From Methanomicrobiales archaeon (GTDB lineage Archaea; Halobacteriota; Methanomicrobia; Methanomicrobiales; JACTUA01): a stretch of DNA of 44,679 bases. The notes under the pieces were generated by a model that had not been told where the DNA came from, did not search any database, and saw only the letters and a list, made by a program, of their open reading frames with translations. Shown here one piece after another: positions 17,811-26,831 of this stretch (its first letter is position 1; each line of letters starts with the position of its first letter). A program made the position numbers and the translations under genes. The stretch is taken from the NCBI GenBank assembly GCA_029907705.1, contig JARYLJ010000014.1, forward strand, positions 1 through 44,679, given 5' to 3'.

Positions 17811-18926
17811 ATGGAGCCAAAAAGAAGACGTTCGCTTATCTCGCTGGTGATCATCGGACTGGGATTGCTGCTGATATTCTTCGATTTCCCGACGGAGGTG
17901 GTGCTCGCCGGTTCATTCGTGTCGGGGGTGGCCATCATCATCGGTGCGGGTGTGATCTCATCAAGAAACGCAAAAAAAGGAATGAAGGAGGGCAAAGGGG
18001 CATCGAAGAGGAAGGCCGCGATTGAGCCAGAGAGAGAGAAAGCTCCTGCAGAGAGTAATTATTCAGGAGTCGGTGGAGTCCTTCGCATCCTCTATGGTCT
18101 TCCAAAGAGGATCCTCCACCATCTCCGGATCCACAGGGCGAGAGATCAGGAGGAGAAGAAGATAGACCGTATACTCGACGAGCTGATCGAGCAGAACCCG
18201 GTGAAGAGTGCCGATAAAGCCCCCGCGTCGGGAAAGGTATCCCTGGATCCAGCCCCGGTAGACAAAGGGGCGGATCCCTTTGCCGCCCTGGCGGACGCGA
18301 AGGTGGATGAGGAATTTCTCACATCTCTGGAACCGGAAAAAGGAGGGGATGCCCTTGTCCCCGTCGATCCCTCGAAGTTCGACCTGAGCAAGGATGAAAG
18401 GGGCGAGGGGGTGAAACTGGATCAGGAGACGGACGAGGTGGAGGAGATCCTGAAGAGCTATGGCATGGAGATCGGAACCGAGGAGTCTGATCATACGGGA
18501 GATGCACTGGCTGAACTGAAAGATCTCGACATCGGCGAGATCGATCTCGATGCAATCATTCCAGAGAGCGGTGATGGAGCCATTGCAGAAGCTCCGGTTC
18601 CGAAAAACCCGCCGCAGGTTCAAGCGCCAGTGACCGCGACTCCGGCGACCCGGGAGCCGGTGAAGGAGGAACAGGTCCCTCCATCTCCGCCGCAATCCGG
18701 GGACGCGTTCGATATCGCTCTTCCCGGGAGCGGAGAGAGCGAGTTCATCTCGCTGCTGAAGTCGGATGCAAAGAAGATAACATTGGAGAGGGATCTCTCT
18801 CTGCTGCGGGACCTGAAGGATCAAAGGTGCAGGGCAGAGGATTTGATCGACGAGATGGAAGAGCTGCTCGCCCGATCGCCAACAGGGGTCGAGATAAGAT
18901 CTCCGGACAAGAAAGTGGCAGGGTAG
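17811..18926 (+). CDS. Unrecognised two-TM acidic protein between ArlJ and CheF
   Basis: 371 aa. Two N-terminal membrane helices (about residues 8-24 and 29-49) are joined by a 4-residue turn and followed by a basic patch (RNAKKGMKEGKGASKRK). A helical stretch (about 85-125) precedes a long acidic, low-complexity, Pro/Ala-rich region (about 130-310). A C-terminal coiled coil (about 315-360, LLRDLKDQRCRAEDLIDEME) ends the protein. The ATG abuts the arlJ stop and the TAG is followed one base later by the cheF start, so all three are co-translated. I do not recognise the family. The layout suggests a membrane-tethered cytoplasmic linker between motor and chemotaxis proteins; this is inference. 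Confidence 0.75.
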   Translation: MEPKRRRSLISLVIIGLGLLLIFFDFPTEVVLAGSFVSGVAIIIGAGVISSRNAKKGMKEGKGASKRKAAIEPEREKAPAESNYSGVGGVLRILYGLPKRILHHLRIHRARDQEEKKIDRILDELIEQNPVKSADKAPASGKVSLDPAPVDKGADPFAALADAKVDEEFLTSLEPEKGGDALVPVDPSKFDLSKDERGEGVKLDQETDEVEEILKSYGMEIGTEESDHTGDALAELKDLDIGEIDLDAIIPESGDGAIAEAPVPKNPPQVQAPVTATPATREPVKEEQVPPSPPQSGDAFDIALPGSGESEFISLLKSDAKKITLERDLSLLRDLKDQRCRAEDLIDEMEELLARSPTGVEIRSPDKKVAG

Positions 18927-18927
18927 T

Positions 18928-19734
18928 ATGGAAGTTCCGGTCAAGGTCGAGCATCGGGGATCGTGGCAGGCGCTGAAGATGGATGTCGGAGAGACGGCCA
19001 TTGTACTCGGCCCCCCGCTCGATATGCACATTCAGTACAAGTCCATCGTCGATCTTTCGGAGAGGGGGAACGTTCTCATTCTGACCGTGAAGGGATCGAA
19101 GGAGGAGAGCCTGAAAATCGCATCCGTGGAGCAGGTGAGAACGATCCTCAAGCGGATGCTGGTCCAGAATTGCAGTGCCTATCGTCTCAATGCATTCTTC
19201 ATATCCCCGGCGATCAGAGGGGGTGTCCTGAACACATCTGCCAAATGGGAGAAAGGCGCGATCGCGGTGCTCAGATCTACACTCTGGTTTGCCAATCAGC
19301 ACAAGCAGGTATGCATCCCGCTCACCGCCGTGACCGGTATCCAGCTGGAGAAGAAGGACGTACAGGGGAAACCAACGGATGTGATCAGGGTCGATCATCT
19401 CGAGGGGCAGGACCTGATCACCAGTTTCGTTCTCTGCCCGCTGTCCACACTCCAGGTGCTCCTCAATTATCTGCAGGAATCCATGAAGGACAGGGAGATG
19501 AGGGGCGGGGAGCTGGATCCTGTATCATCGCAGGTCGCCATGCTCATCTACAGCGGGATGGACTCGCACGGGATAGAGAATATGCTCTCGCTCACGCCAG
19601 ATCAGCTGGATGCGATATTCGAAAAATTATTGAAGACCGGAACCGCGGAGGTGGTCTTCGTCAGAAGAGAGCTTCAACTCACACCCAAGGGGGTTAGATT
19701 CATTTCTGAAGCCTTAAAATCTTCTACAAATTAA
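18928..19734 (+). CDS. cheF: CheF, archaeal adaptor between CheY and the archaellum
   Basis: 268 aa. The N-terminal region (about residues 1-110) and middle (about 110-190) fit the CheF-arch family, and the C-terminal 70 residues look like a winged-helix segment (SSQVAMLIYSGMDSHGIENM, then LTPKGVRFISEAL). In haloarchaea and methanogens CheF binds phosphorylated CheY and the ArlC/D/E ring, carrying the switching signal. It ends the motor operon and precedes cheY by 67 bp, exactly between the two systems it joins. Confidence 0.85.
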   Translation: MEVPVKVEHRGSWQALKMDVGETAIVLGPPLDMHIQYKSIVDLSERGNVLILTVKGSKEESLKIASVEQVRTILKRMLVQNCSAYRLNAFFISPAIRGGVLNTSAKWEKGAIAVLRSTLWFANQHKQVCIPLTAVTGIQLEKKDVQGKPTDVIRVDHLEGQDLITSFVLCPLSTLQVLLNYLQESMKDREMRGGELDPVSSQVAMLIYSGMDSHGIENMLSLTPDQLDAIFEKLLKTGTAEVVFVRRELQLTPKGVRFISEALKSSTN

Positions 19735-19762
19735 TTATTGCTATTATTATAAAGTAGAATAA

Positions 19763-19772
19763 TTTATATATA
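19763..19772 (+). promoter_or_regulatory. TATA box of the che operon
   Basis: TTTATATATA stands 30-39 bp upstream of the cheY ATG in a short AT-rich spacer after cheF. A start about 25 bp downstream would leave a leader of roughly 10-15 nt. This implies that cheY-cheD can be transcribed separately from the motor operon. Confidence 0.5.
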
Positions 19773-19801
19773 AATATTAAAATATATTTTCACGAACAGA
19801 T

Positions 19802-20164
19802 ATGGGGAAAATACTCATCGTCGACGATACCGCATTCATGAGGACTCTCCTGAAAAATATCCTCTTTTCCGGTGGTCATATGATTCTGGGAGAGGCGGAG
19901 AATGGAGAAGATGCAGTGAGCAAATACAGGGAATTGAAACCCGATCTCGTTACCATGGATGTCGTGATGCCGAAAGTGAATGGAATAGAGGCGCTGAAAT
20001 CGATAAAAGCGCTCGATCCTGCGGCAAAGGTCGTCATGTGCACCGCAGTCGGTCAGGAGCAGATGGTGAAGCTGGCCATCAAGAGCGGTGCAAGAGGGTA
20101 CATCGTCAAACCCTTCCAGGCAGCAAAGGTGCTCGAGGAGATAAAAGCGGTACTGGCCACATGA
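19802..20164 (+). CDS. cheY: CheY response regulator
   Basis: 120 aa single receiver domain. The acidic pocket lies in ILIVDDTAF, the phosphoacceptor is Asp53 in TMDVVMP, the conserved Thr is in MCTAV and the Lys in YIVKPF. Phospho-CheY made by CheA signals to the motor; in archaea this goes through CheF rather than FliM. The stop overlaps the cheB start by 4 bp (ATGA). Confidence 0.97.
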   Translation: MGKILIVDDTAFMRTLLKNILFSGGHMILGEAENGEDAVSKYRELKPDLVTMDVVMPKVNGIEALKSIKALDPAAKVVMCTAVGQEQMVKLAIKSGARGYIVKPFQAAKVLEEIKAVLAT

Positions 20165-21198
20165 TTCGCGTTTTAATCGTCGAGGATTCAGTCTTCATGA
20201 GGACACTCGTAACAGATATCCTTCGGAATGATCCGGAGATCGAAGTGGTTGGAGACGCTCCGAATGGAATCGTTGCGCTGGAAAGGATCAGGGAGCTCGA
20301 GCCCGATGCGATCACCCTCGACATCGAGATGCCCCGGATGAACGGACTCGAGGTACTGGCTGCGCTGCAGGGAATGGAGAAGAAGCCGAAAGTTCTGATG
20401 CTCAGCTCACTGACAGAGAAAGGGGCCTATCTGACCCGGAAGGCAATGGAATCAGGAGCCGACGATTTTCTATTGAAACCTCGGGATATCGTTCAGGCGA
20501 AGGATATCGGTATGGATCTGGTGGCGAAGATCAAATCCCTCTTCTTCATTCCTCCTTCTGCGAGATCGGAAGACGGCGAGGGCGAGGAGGCGGAGAGGAT
20601 CGTCCTCGTAGGCTCCTCGGCAGGAGGGCCCCCGATGCTCGATCGCCTCCTCTCCTCTATGAACGGGAGGGTCGATGCCGCAGTGGTGATCACGCAGCAT
20701 ATGCCCCCCGGGTTCACCGCCCCTCTCTCTGAACGCCTGAACAGAATATCTGTCCTGCCCGTGAAGGAGACGGTGAATGGCGAGCCTTTGATCGATGGCC
20801 GTGTGTACGTCTCGAAGGCCGGCTACCATACAATGATAGTGGGTGATGTGAACGAAACCGGAAAGGCAATCGGCAGGGTCGTCCATTCCCGTTCCCCCCC
20901 GCTGCATGCGGTGAGACCTGCGGTCGATGTCACCTTCTCGACGGCCGCCCGGGTATTCAAATCAGACTCATTGGCGGTCATATTGAGCGGCATGGGTAAT
21001 GACGGTGGGGAGGGGGCATTCATGGTCAAAAAGGCCGGAGGACAGGTCATCGTCTGCAGGGAGCAGGATTGTCTGGTCTATGGAATGGCGAGATCGGCAC
21101 TGGAAAGGGGCTGTGTGGATAGAGTTGTCCCCCTGGATGCGATAGCGAGAAACATCATGGAGTTTTCCAGTGCGGCGGGGGTGCCCCATGCCGGATGA
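20161..21198 (+). CDS. cheB: CheB chemoreceptor methylesterase/deamidase
   Basis: 345 aa. An N-terminal receiver domain (phosphoacceptor Asp54 in LDIEMP) is joined to a C-terminal esterase domain with the catalytic triad Ser153 (GSSAGG), His180 (TQHMPPG) and Asp281 (GMGNDGG). It removes methyl groups added by CheR. The true start is ATG 20161, overlapping the cheY stop by 4 bp; an open frame extends upstream through cheY in a different frame and is not used. The 3' end overlaps cheA by 11 bp. Confidence 0.96.
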   Translation: MIRVLIVEDSVFMRTLVTDILRNDPEIEVVGDAPNGIVALERIRELEPDAITLDIEMPRMNGLEVLAALQGMEKKPKVLMLSSLTEKGAYLTRKAMESGADDFLLKPRDIVQAKDIGMDLVAKIKSLFFIPPSARSEDGEGEEAERIVLVGSSAGGPPMLDRLLSSMNGRVDAAVVITQHMPPGFTAPLSERLNRISVLPVKETVNGEPLIDGRVYVSKAGYHTMIVGDVNETGKAIGRVVHSRSPPLHAVRPAVDVTFSTAARVFKSDSLAVILSGMGNDGGEGAFMVKKAGGQVIVCREQDCLVYGMARSALERGCVDRVVPLDAIARNIMEFSSAAGVPHAG

Positions 21199-23167
21199 GA
21201 ATGGGTATCTGAAACTTTTTCTGGTCGAATCACGGGAAAATCATGAAAATCTGGTAAAGAATCTCCTAATCCTGGAGAGATCCGAAGACCGGGAGACGAT
21301 CGACGAGATCTTCAGATCCGCACATACGCTGAAGGGGATGTCCGCCTCGATGGGTTTCTCAGGGTTGGAACGTCTCTGCCATTCGATGGAGGATGTCTTC
21401 TCATCGATCAGGGAGGGTTCTATCAGGCCATGCGGTGAAATGGTCGACGACCTCCTCGGCTGTACCGATTATATCGAGGAGGCTCTGGCCCGGATAGAAA
21501 AGGACGGAGAGGAGGGTCTCGAAGAACCGGTCGAATTCATCGACAGACTGGTGAGATGGGGCCGGAATGAGAACAGGAGAGGGGAGGGATCAATTGGAGA
21601 AGTGAGCGATGTACCCGAGAGCCAGGCGGTAGCCGGAAGCGCAATACCTGCGGCTGAAAAAAAAATACAGCTTTCCGGTGACCGGGGTGAAAAGTTCCGC
21701 ATACGCATCCGGATCGATGGTAATGGCAGCGCAAAATACCTGCGTGGAATGATAATTCTCCAGAATCTGGAAATTCTGGGCAGGATTATCGCATGCAGCC
21801 CCTCGAGGGAGATGGTGGAGGACGAGTCCTTCGATGGAGAACTGGACATGGTCCTCGAGAGCGATTCAGGAGCAGAAGCCATACGAACCGCCATCGGAAG
21901 TCTGGACATCTCTTCCTGCCATATATCGCCTTTCATCGATCCTGAAGAGCCCAAAAGTGAACCAGAGATGTGCGAAGGGCCGGAGAGAAAGGCAAAGGCG
22001 ACAGAAGGGCGTAAAGACGGGAAAAAGAGGGAATTCAGTCATCTGAGGGTGGATATCAAAAGGCTTGATCAGATGATGAACCTGATCGAGGATCTCGTTC
22101 TGAAAGAGGGTCGAATCAGGCAGATAGCGGGAAAATACCAGGTCACCGAACTCGATGAAGCGATCGGAATGATCGGGAGGACGATCTCTGATCTCCACGA
22201 GCTGATGATGAGAATCAGGATGATTCCACTGGATTATATCTTCAACAGATTTCCCCGTGTGGTCCGGGATGTCGCCCACCACGAGGGGAAGGATGTGGAG
22301 CTGATCATCACTGGTGGCGATGTGGAGCTCGACAGGAGTGTCATGGATGGCCTGAACGATCCACTCCTCCATCTGATCAGAAATGCAGTGAACCATGGAA
22401 TCGAGAGTCCGGATGAGAGGGTGTCCGCCGGGAAAAAACCCAGAGGTACTGTCAGACTCTCCGCAGGGCGCGAAAGGGACAATGTCTTCATCGTGGTGGA
22501 GGATGACGGAAAGGGGATCGACGGGGAGCGGGTGAAGCAGAAAGCGATCGAAAAAGGTATCATCAGCGAAGAGGAGGCCTCGGAACTGTCCAGAGAAGAG
22601 ATCGTCAATCTGCTCTTCCGACCCGGCTTCAGCACCGCGGAGCAGATAACGGATATCAGCGGCAGGGGCGTCGGTCTCGATGTGGTGAAGAAGGCGATAG
22701 AGGCGCTGAAGGGATCGATCCGAGTGGAAAGCCAGAATGGGAAGGGAACGAAGTTCATGCTCATCCTGCCACCGTCCATGGCGATTGTGGAAGTATTGCT
22801 GGTAAGAATCAACGGTCACCGGTGTGCATTGCCTGTTCACAGCGTCGTCGAGGTGGCAAACATGAAGAACTGCATGGTCAGGAAGGTCGGAAGAGGCGAG
22901 GTGGTGATGATGAGAGACGAGGTCATACCGCTCTTCTCTCTGAACGATATGTTCGGCAGCGATGGCAGGGACGACATTCTCTTCGTTCTTCAGAATCATG
23001 ACAGGCGATTCTGCATCAGGGTGGGGGAGGTCGAAGGGCAGCAGCAGGTGGTGGTCAAACCCCTGAATCTGATATTCGGCAGGAATTGCGGCATCAGTGG
23101 CGTTACCATACCGGGGGACGGAGAGGTGGTTCCTGTGCTGGATGTGAACCACATGATTCAGAGTTGA
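21188..23167 (+). CDS. cheA: CheA chemotaxis histidine kinase
   Basis: 659 aa. The HPt domain carries phosphorylated His46 (SAHTLKG). A spacer/P2-like region (about 110-285) is followed by the dimerisation helices (about 285-345). The ATPase domain has the N box with Asn399 (RNAVNHGIE), G1 DDGKGID near 437-443 and G2 GRGVGLDVV near 493. A CheW-like domain (about 525-657) ends the protein. Start 21188 is preferred to an in-frame ATG at 21170 because GGGGTG precedes it and the protein then begins MPDENGYLKLF, as CheA proteins do. The stop overlaps cheC by one base (TGATG). Confidence 0.96.
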   Translation: MPDENGYLKLFLVESRENHENLVKNLLILERSEDRETIDEIFRSAHTLKGMSASMGFSGLERLCHSMEDVFSSIREGSIRPCGEMVDDLLGCTDYIEEALARIEKDGEEGLEEPVEFIDRLVRWGRNENRRGEGSIGEVSDVPESQAVAGSAIPAAEKKIQLSGDRGEKFRIRIRIDGNGSAKYLRGMIILQNLEILGRIIACSPSREMVEDESFDGELDMVLESDSGAEAIRTAIGSLDISSCHISPFIDPEEPKSEPEMCEGPERKAKATEGRKDGKKREFSHLRVDIKRLDQMMNLIEDLVLKEGRIRQIAGKYQVTELDEAIGMIGRTISDLHELMMRIRMIPLDYIFNRFPRVVRDVAHHEGKDVELIITGGDVELDRSVMDGLNDPLLHLIRNAVNHGIESPDERVSAGKKPRGTVRLSAGRERDNVFIVVEDDGKGIDGERVKQKAIEKGIISEEEASELSREEIVNLLFRPGFSTAEQITDISGRGVGLDVVKKAIEALKGSIRVESQNGKGTKFMLILPPSMAIVEVLLVRINGHRCALPVHSVVEVANMKNCMVRKVGRGEVVMMRDEVIPLFSLNDMFGSDGRDDILFVLQNHDRRFCIRVGEVEGQQQVVVKPLNLIFGRNCGISGVTIPGDGEVVPVLDVNHMIQS

Positions 23168-23787
23168 TGGCATTGATCTTGAAAGAGAACGAATGTGACG
23201 CACTCAGGGAAATGGGCAATATCGGTGCCGCACATGCGGCAACGGTGCTATCTCAGATGCTGAATTCACAGGTGGAGATGAGCGTCCCCGAGATTCAGGT
23301 GGTGGACATCTCGGAGGCACACAGGTATATCGACAACGAGGTGGCGGTCCTGGTCATCTTCCAGATCCAGGGGGAGGTGAAGAACGGTGGTTACGTCCTG
23401 CTCCATCTCCAGACCGGATCTGCACTCAGGCTGACAGATATCATGCTGGGTCTCCCCTCTACGGCCCGTGAATTCAGCGAGAGCGATCGAAGCACGCTGA
23501 TGGAGCTTGGCAACATCATGGTCTCCTCCTTCCTCGATGCCACGGCGAACCTGCTCGGCATCATGATGATACCCTCTCCGCCAGAACTGACGATCGATAT
23601 ACCGCATGCAGTCTTTCAGAGTCTGCTCGCGATGGAGGGGGTAGATATCGACGAGGTGGTGCTCTTCAGAACGGAGCTCACATCAGAGGAGCATAGAATC
23701 AATTCGAACCTGATGCTCCTGCCGAATCCGCCAATGCTCGATGAAATTATCCGGATACTGAACCAAATCCTGCAGATTTCGACCTGA
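23167..23787 (+). CDS. cheC: CheC CheY-P phosphatase
   Basis: 206 aa. Both CheC active-site helices are intact: E15-x-x-N18 in REMGNIGAA and E113-x-x-N116 in MELGNIM. This argues for two functional centres that dephosphorylate CheY-P. CheC activity is normally stimulated by CheD, encoded 11 bp downstream. The start at 23167 overlaps the cheA stop by one base. It is the only CheC-type phosphatase seen; no CheZ or FliY occurs, as expected in archaea. Confidence 0.94.
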   Translation: MALILKENECDALREMGNIGAAHAATVLSQMLNSQVEMSVPEIQVVDISEAHRYIDNEVAVLVIFQIQGEVKNGGYVLLHLQTGSALRLTDIMLGLPSTAREFSESDRSTLMELGNIMVSSFLDATANLLGIMMIPSPPELTIDIPHAVFQSLLAMEGVDIDEVVLFRTELTSEEHRINSNLMLLPNPPMLDEIIRILNQILQIST

Positions 23788-23798
23788 AGCCGGTGCCT

Positions 23799-24287
23799 AT
23801 GACCACAGAGAGTCCCGAGCAGTCATGCGTGAGGATCGGCCTGGGCGAATTGCACATCGGCAGCGAGCCGATGGTCTGCATCGGTATCGGCTCCTGTGTC
23901 GCCCTCATCATACATGACAGGGAGCGATCGATCGGCGGCATGGCGCATGTGATGCTGCCCTCATCCGGGGCGAATAACGGGAAACCCGGGAAATATGCCG
24001 ACACCGCGGTGAATGCCATACTGTCCTCGTTCGGGGACAGGGTATCGAAGAATGGCAATCTTCTCGCAAAGATAGCGGGTGGAGCCTGCATGTTCAACAC
24101 CTTCTCCCATCGTTTGAATATCGGAGAGAGGAACATCGAGTGTATAAAGACGAATCTTCAGAAGCACCGGCTGAAACTTGTGGCCGAGGATACCGGCGGA
24201 ACCTGCGGCAGAACCATCTATTATTACCCTGAAAAGAACGGGAGGGTTTTCGTCAGGAGGGCGGATGGCAGCACGCTGACGCTCTGA
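23799..24287 (+). CDS. cheD: CheD chemoreceptor glutamine deamidase
   Basis: 162 aa from ATG 23799; a GTG two codons upstream (23793) is an alternative start. The catalytic Cys33 (GIGSCVAL) and His50 (AHVMLP) are spaced 17 residues apart as in characterised CheD. A Gly-rich AKIAGGACMF and a C-terminal DTGGTCGRTIYY complete the fold. It deamidates receptor glutamines and binds CheC. It is the last gene of the che operon, converging on a minus-strand gene 38 bp away. Confidence 0.94.
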   Translation: MTTESPEQSCVRIGLGELHIGSEPMVCIGIGSCVALIIHDRERSIGGMAHVMLPSSGANNGKPGKYADTAVNAILSSFGDRVSKNGNLLAKIAGGACMFNTFSHRLNIGERNIECIKTNLQKHRLKLVAEDTGGTCGRTIYYYPEKNGRVFVRRADGSTLTL

Positions 24288-24325
24288 GATATCCCAGGAG
24301 GCATCTCTTCCAGCGTATTAATCGG

Positions 24326-25507
24326 TTATCCCTCCCTCTCCTTTCTCTCCTGAATCAGGTTTACACAGAATCTGTCGACGGAATCCAGCAGGAATTTCCT
24401 CGCCCTCTTCTTTCTCTCCTCCTCTGCCGAGAATACATCCTGGGCGATGTACTCGAGCAGGAGCGTATATGGCTGCAGATCCGGGTATTCCCTCCTCATT
24501 GCCCTGAGCGCGAGTCCGATCTCTGTCTGATCCCTCTTCGCGACCGCGAGGGCGAGATCCATGAGTAGGACGACCTCCCCGGGCATCCCCTTCTGCGTCG
24601 CCATCCTCCTGAATGTATCGTAACCCGGCTGCTTTGCCGAGAGGACCGAAAGGAGCAGACCGTAATAGATGGGCTCGATCTCCTCCGGGTGCTGCTGCAT
24701 CATCTGCCTCACCACGCCTGCGGCACCGATCGCGTCCTGCTCCTGCAGGCGGGCGAGAAAGGACTCCCTCAGGAAGACCATGTCATCGAAGAACCTCTCC
24801 ACGGCAATTTTGAGAAGTTCATTGATCATCCCCCGGTTGCTGTCCTTTTTCGCCTTTTCCAGGCCGATGGAGAGAAACCGCTTCTCGCTCGGGAACCAGT
24901 CAAGTGCACAGGAGATCATCAGCCAGAATGCACGGGAGATCATCTGCTGATCGATCAGCTGGAGCTCTGGAAGGCGATCGATGGGTGGATTGCCCCTCGC
25001 GATCCTTAGCATCTGCTCGCGTGCCATCAGCTCCATGTCCCCTGGCCTTGCACCCACGGTCGCCTTCTTCTCCGCGATCTCGCGGAGCGACAGCATGTAG
25101 TAGCAGTATGCGAGAAGGACTCCCACGACCCCATCCGCCTCTGCGTATGGTGCGAAATAGGAGGTGGCACCCTTGAAGTCGCCCCTTTTCAAGAGTGAAA
25201 TGCCTGCCGGCAGGTGTATCCCGATTCCGGTCTTCGTATTCTTTCGGGTCCTGATCGCATTCGAACAGACCCGCTCGACAAAGCCGGTCTCTGCGTGATC
25301 CTGTGATCTCTCCAGAAGCTTGATGGTAATCGCCTCGATGAAGCGATCGTACTCCTCATCGCCGATCTCTGCCGAGAACTGATCGAGCGAGGAGATGACA
25401 TATCCATAGAAGACAGGGATATTCGCACTGACCTTCTCGAAGTTGTTCTCTATATACTCCAGGAATTCATTCCTGAGCCGTTCGAGGCGCTCACGCAGAG
25501 GGGGCAT
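24326..25507 (-). CDS. Large helical hypothetical protein
   Basis: 393 aa from ATG 25507, preceded by GGAAGGAT; an in-frame ATG at 25528 gives 7 more residues. The protein is almost entirely helical by composition (Leu, Arg, Glu, Ala) and may form TPR-like or alpha-solenoid repeats (for example the region near residues 100-140 with GDFKGATSYFAPYAEADG). The N-terminus is coiled-coil-like (LRERLERLRNEFLEYIE) and the last 25 residues are basic. No signal peptide or catalytic motif is seen. It converges on cheD; a link with chemotaxis is possible but unsupported. Confidence 0.65.
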   Translation of the reverse strand: MPPLRERLERLRNEFLEYIENNFEKVSANIPVFYGYVISSLDQFSAEIGDEEYDRFIEAITIKLLERSQDHAETGFVERVCSNAIRTRKNTKTGIGIHLPAGISLLKRGDFKGATSYFAPYAEADGVVGVLLAYCYYMLSLREIAEKKATVGARPGDMELMAREQMLRIARGNPPIDRLPELQLIDQQMISRAFWLMISCALDWFPSEKRFLSIGLEKAKKDSNRGMINELLKIAVERFFDDMVFLRESFLARLQEQDAIGAAGVVRQMMQQHPEEIEPIYYGLLLSVLSAKQPGYDTFRRMATQKGMPGEVVLLMDLALAVAKRDQTEIGLALRAMRREYPDLQPYTLLLEYIAQDVFSAEEERKKRARKFLLDSVDRFCVNLIQERKEREG

Positions 25508-25530
25508 TTGATCCTTCCCTGTCTGCATAT

Positions 25531-25542
25531 ACAGTATACTGT
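25531..25542 (-). promoter_or_regulatory. 12-bp palindrome upstream of the helical orphan gene
   Basis: ACAGTATACTGT is a perfect 12-bp palindrome with its edge 24 bp upstream of the preferred start at 25507. It lies where a core promoter or operator is expected and includes a TATA-like centre (GTATAC). It could be a repressor site or chance. Confidence 0.35.
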
Positions 25543-25634
25543 GGCGAACTGGATATTAACCTGACATCCTTCGAAGCCCCGTGTTCGTTCGCTGGACAAT
25601 CGTTGGTATCATGTGGATCGATGTGAATCCCGAA

Positions 25635-26816
25635 TCAACCTCGATGATGACGCGAGTAACTCGAAATGAAGCCCCTGAATATCTCCGACGTGGTCTCGAG
25701 GGAGCGGACGCTCACCCGTTCGTCGACCGCATGGAGCAGCCGTACCTCTCCCGGGCCGTACTCCACCACAGGGAATCCCTCGCTTCTCAGGAGTTTTGCA
25801 TCGCTCGCCGCCCACTGCACGATAGGGGACGGCGCCATCCCCGTCACGCGTGCGATCTCCTGACTCAACCGCTTCACCACAGATGCATCCGGTGGTGTAT
25901 AATTCGGTTCCGAGATGTCCATGACCTTCACAGTCGCCCGGGGAGCATGCCTGTGTAGCATGGCAAGCACCTCCTCCGCCCCGATGCCCCAGGGCAGCCT
26001 GAGATCGAGCTCGAGCTGGCACCGCTGGGCGATTACGTTCACCTTCTCTCCCCCTCTGATGATGCCGGGGTTGTATGTCACCGTTGTCAGCACCCGCTCG
26101 ATATCAGGCACCGAGAAGAGATCGCTCAGTACGGCCGCCGATCGTTCGATGATCCCCGCCAGATCTCCGGGAGGCACGAATTCGATCTGGCGGATCTCCT
26201 CCAGCCGGCGGATGAGCGCGAGTGCCTCCGAAATTGCATTTCTCCCTGCATACGGGTGGAGCGATGCATGTCCTGGCTCCCCTCTGAACACCAGGTCGGC
26301 ACGGATGAGCCCTTTCTGCCCTATGCTCGGGTTCAGCAGGGGCGAGGGCTCGGCGATGAGGCAGTCTGTCTTCGGAAGCATGCCTCTGCCGAGAAGATAC
26401 TTCATTCCGCATCGCCCTCCGGTCTCCTCGTCGCATACGAACGCGATATTCGTGCGCGGCTCTTCCCCGGTGTCGACGATCGACTTCAGCGCCCAGAGGA
26501 GAGCAGCACAGCCACCCTTCATATCGCTCGCCCCCCTCCCCCATACGAAACCCTCCCGCAGCAGGCCGGAGTAGGGTTCGCATGTCCAGTCGTCGCCGAG
26601 CGATGGGACCACATCCACATGTCCGCAGACGAGTAGCTCGTTCTCGTCCGCACGGGAGATCAGGTTCCACTTTCTGCCTCTCGCTCTGACGATCTCTGAC
26701 CTTATCCCGATGCCATCGAGAAAATCCGAGATGTATTCGATCGCATCGCTCGTATCCCCCGGGGGATTGTCGCTCCGGATGCGGATCAGGTCCCCCGTCA
26801 GGGATGAGATATCCAT
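25635..26816 (-). CDS. M20 family metallopeptidase (ArgE/DapE-like)
   Basis: 393 aa. Zinc-hydrolase motifs in order: His66-x-Asp68 (CGHVDVVP), Asp98 (GASDMKGG), the catalytic Glu-Glu pair 130-131 (CDEETGG), Glu156 (AEPS) and a C-terminal His near 363 (LLHAVDE). A dimerisation domain (about 170-280) separates the two halves of the catalytic domain. The family hydrolyses N-acyl amino acids or small dipeptides; members include acetylornithine deacetylase, succinyl-diaminopimelate desuccinylase and carboxypeptidases. The substrate cannot be chosen from sequence alone, and no arginine or lysine genes are adjacent. It lies 15 bp after the 169-aa orphan and is probably co-transcribed with it. Confidence 0.88.
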   Translation of the reverse strand: MDISSLTGDLIRIRSDNPPGDTSDAIEYISDFLDGIGIRSEIVRARGRKWNLISRADENELLVCGHVDVVPSLGDDWTCEPYSGLLREGFVWGRGASDMKGGCAALLWALKSIVDTGEEPRTNIAFVCDEETGGRCGMKYLLGRGMLPKTDCLIAEPSPLLNPSIGQKGLIRADLVFRGEPGHASLHPYAGRNAISEALALIRRLEEIRQIEFVPPGDLAGIIERSAAVLSDLFSVPDIERVLTTVTYNPGIIRGGEKVNVIAQRCQLELDLRLPWGIGAEEVLAMLHRHAPRATVKVMDISEPNYTPPDASVVKRLSQEIARVTGMAPSPIVQWAASDAKLLRSEGFPVVEYGPGEVRLLHAVDERVSVRSLETTSEIFRGFISSYSRHHRG

Positions 26817-26831
26817 GAAGATGTCCCCGCC

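Noticed and set aside
20038-20160. 41-residue N-terminal extension of CheB
   Set aside because: It lies inside cheY in another frame; ATG 20161 begins a normal receiver domain.
21866-23203. 445-codon minus-strand open frame
   Set aside because: It is antisense to cheA, which has full motif support; its composition is His/Asp/Leu-biased as expected for a mirror frame.
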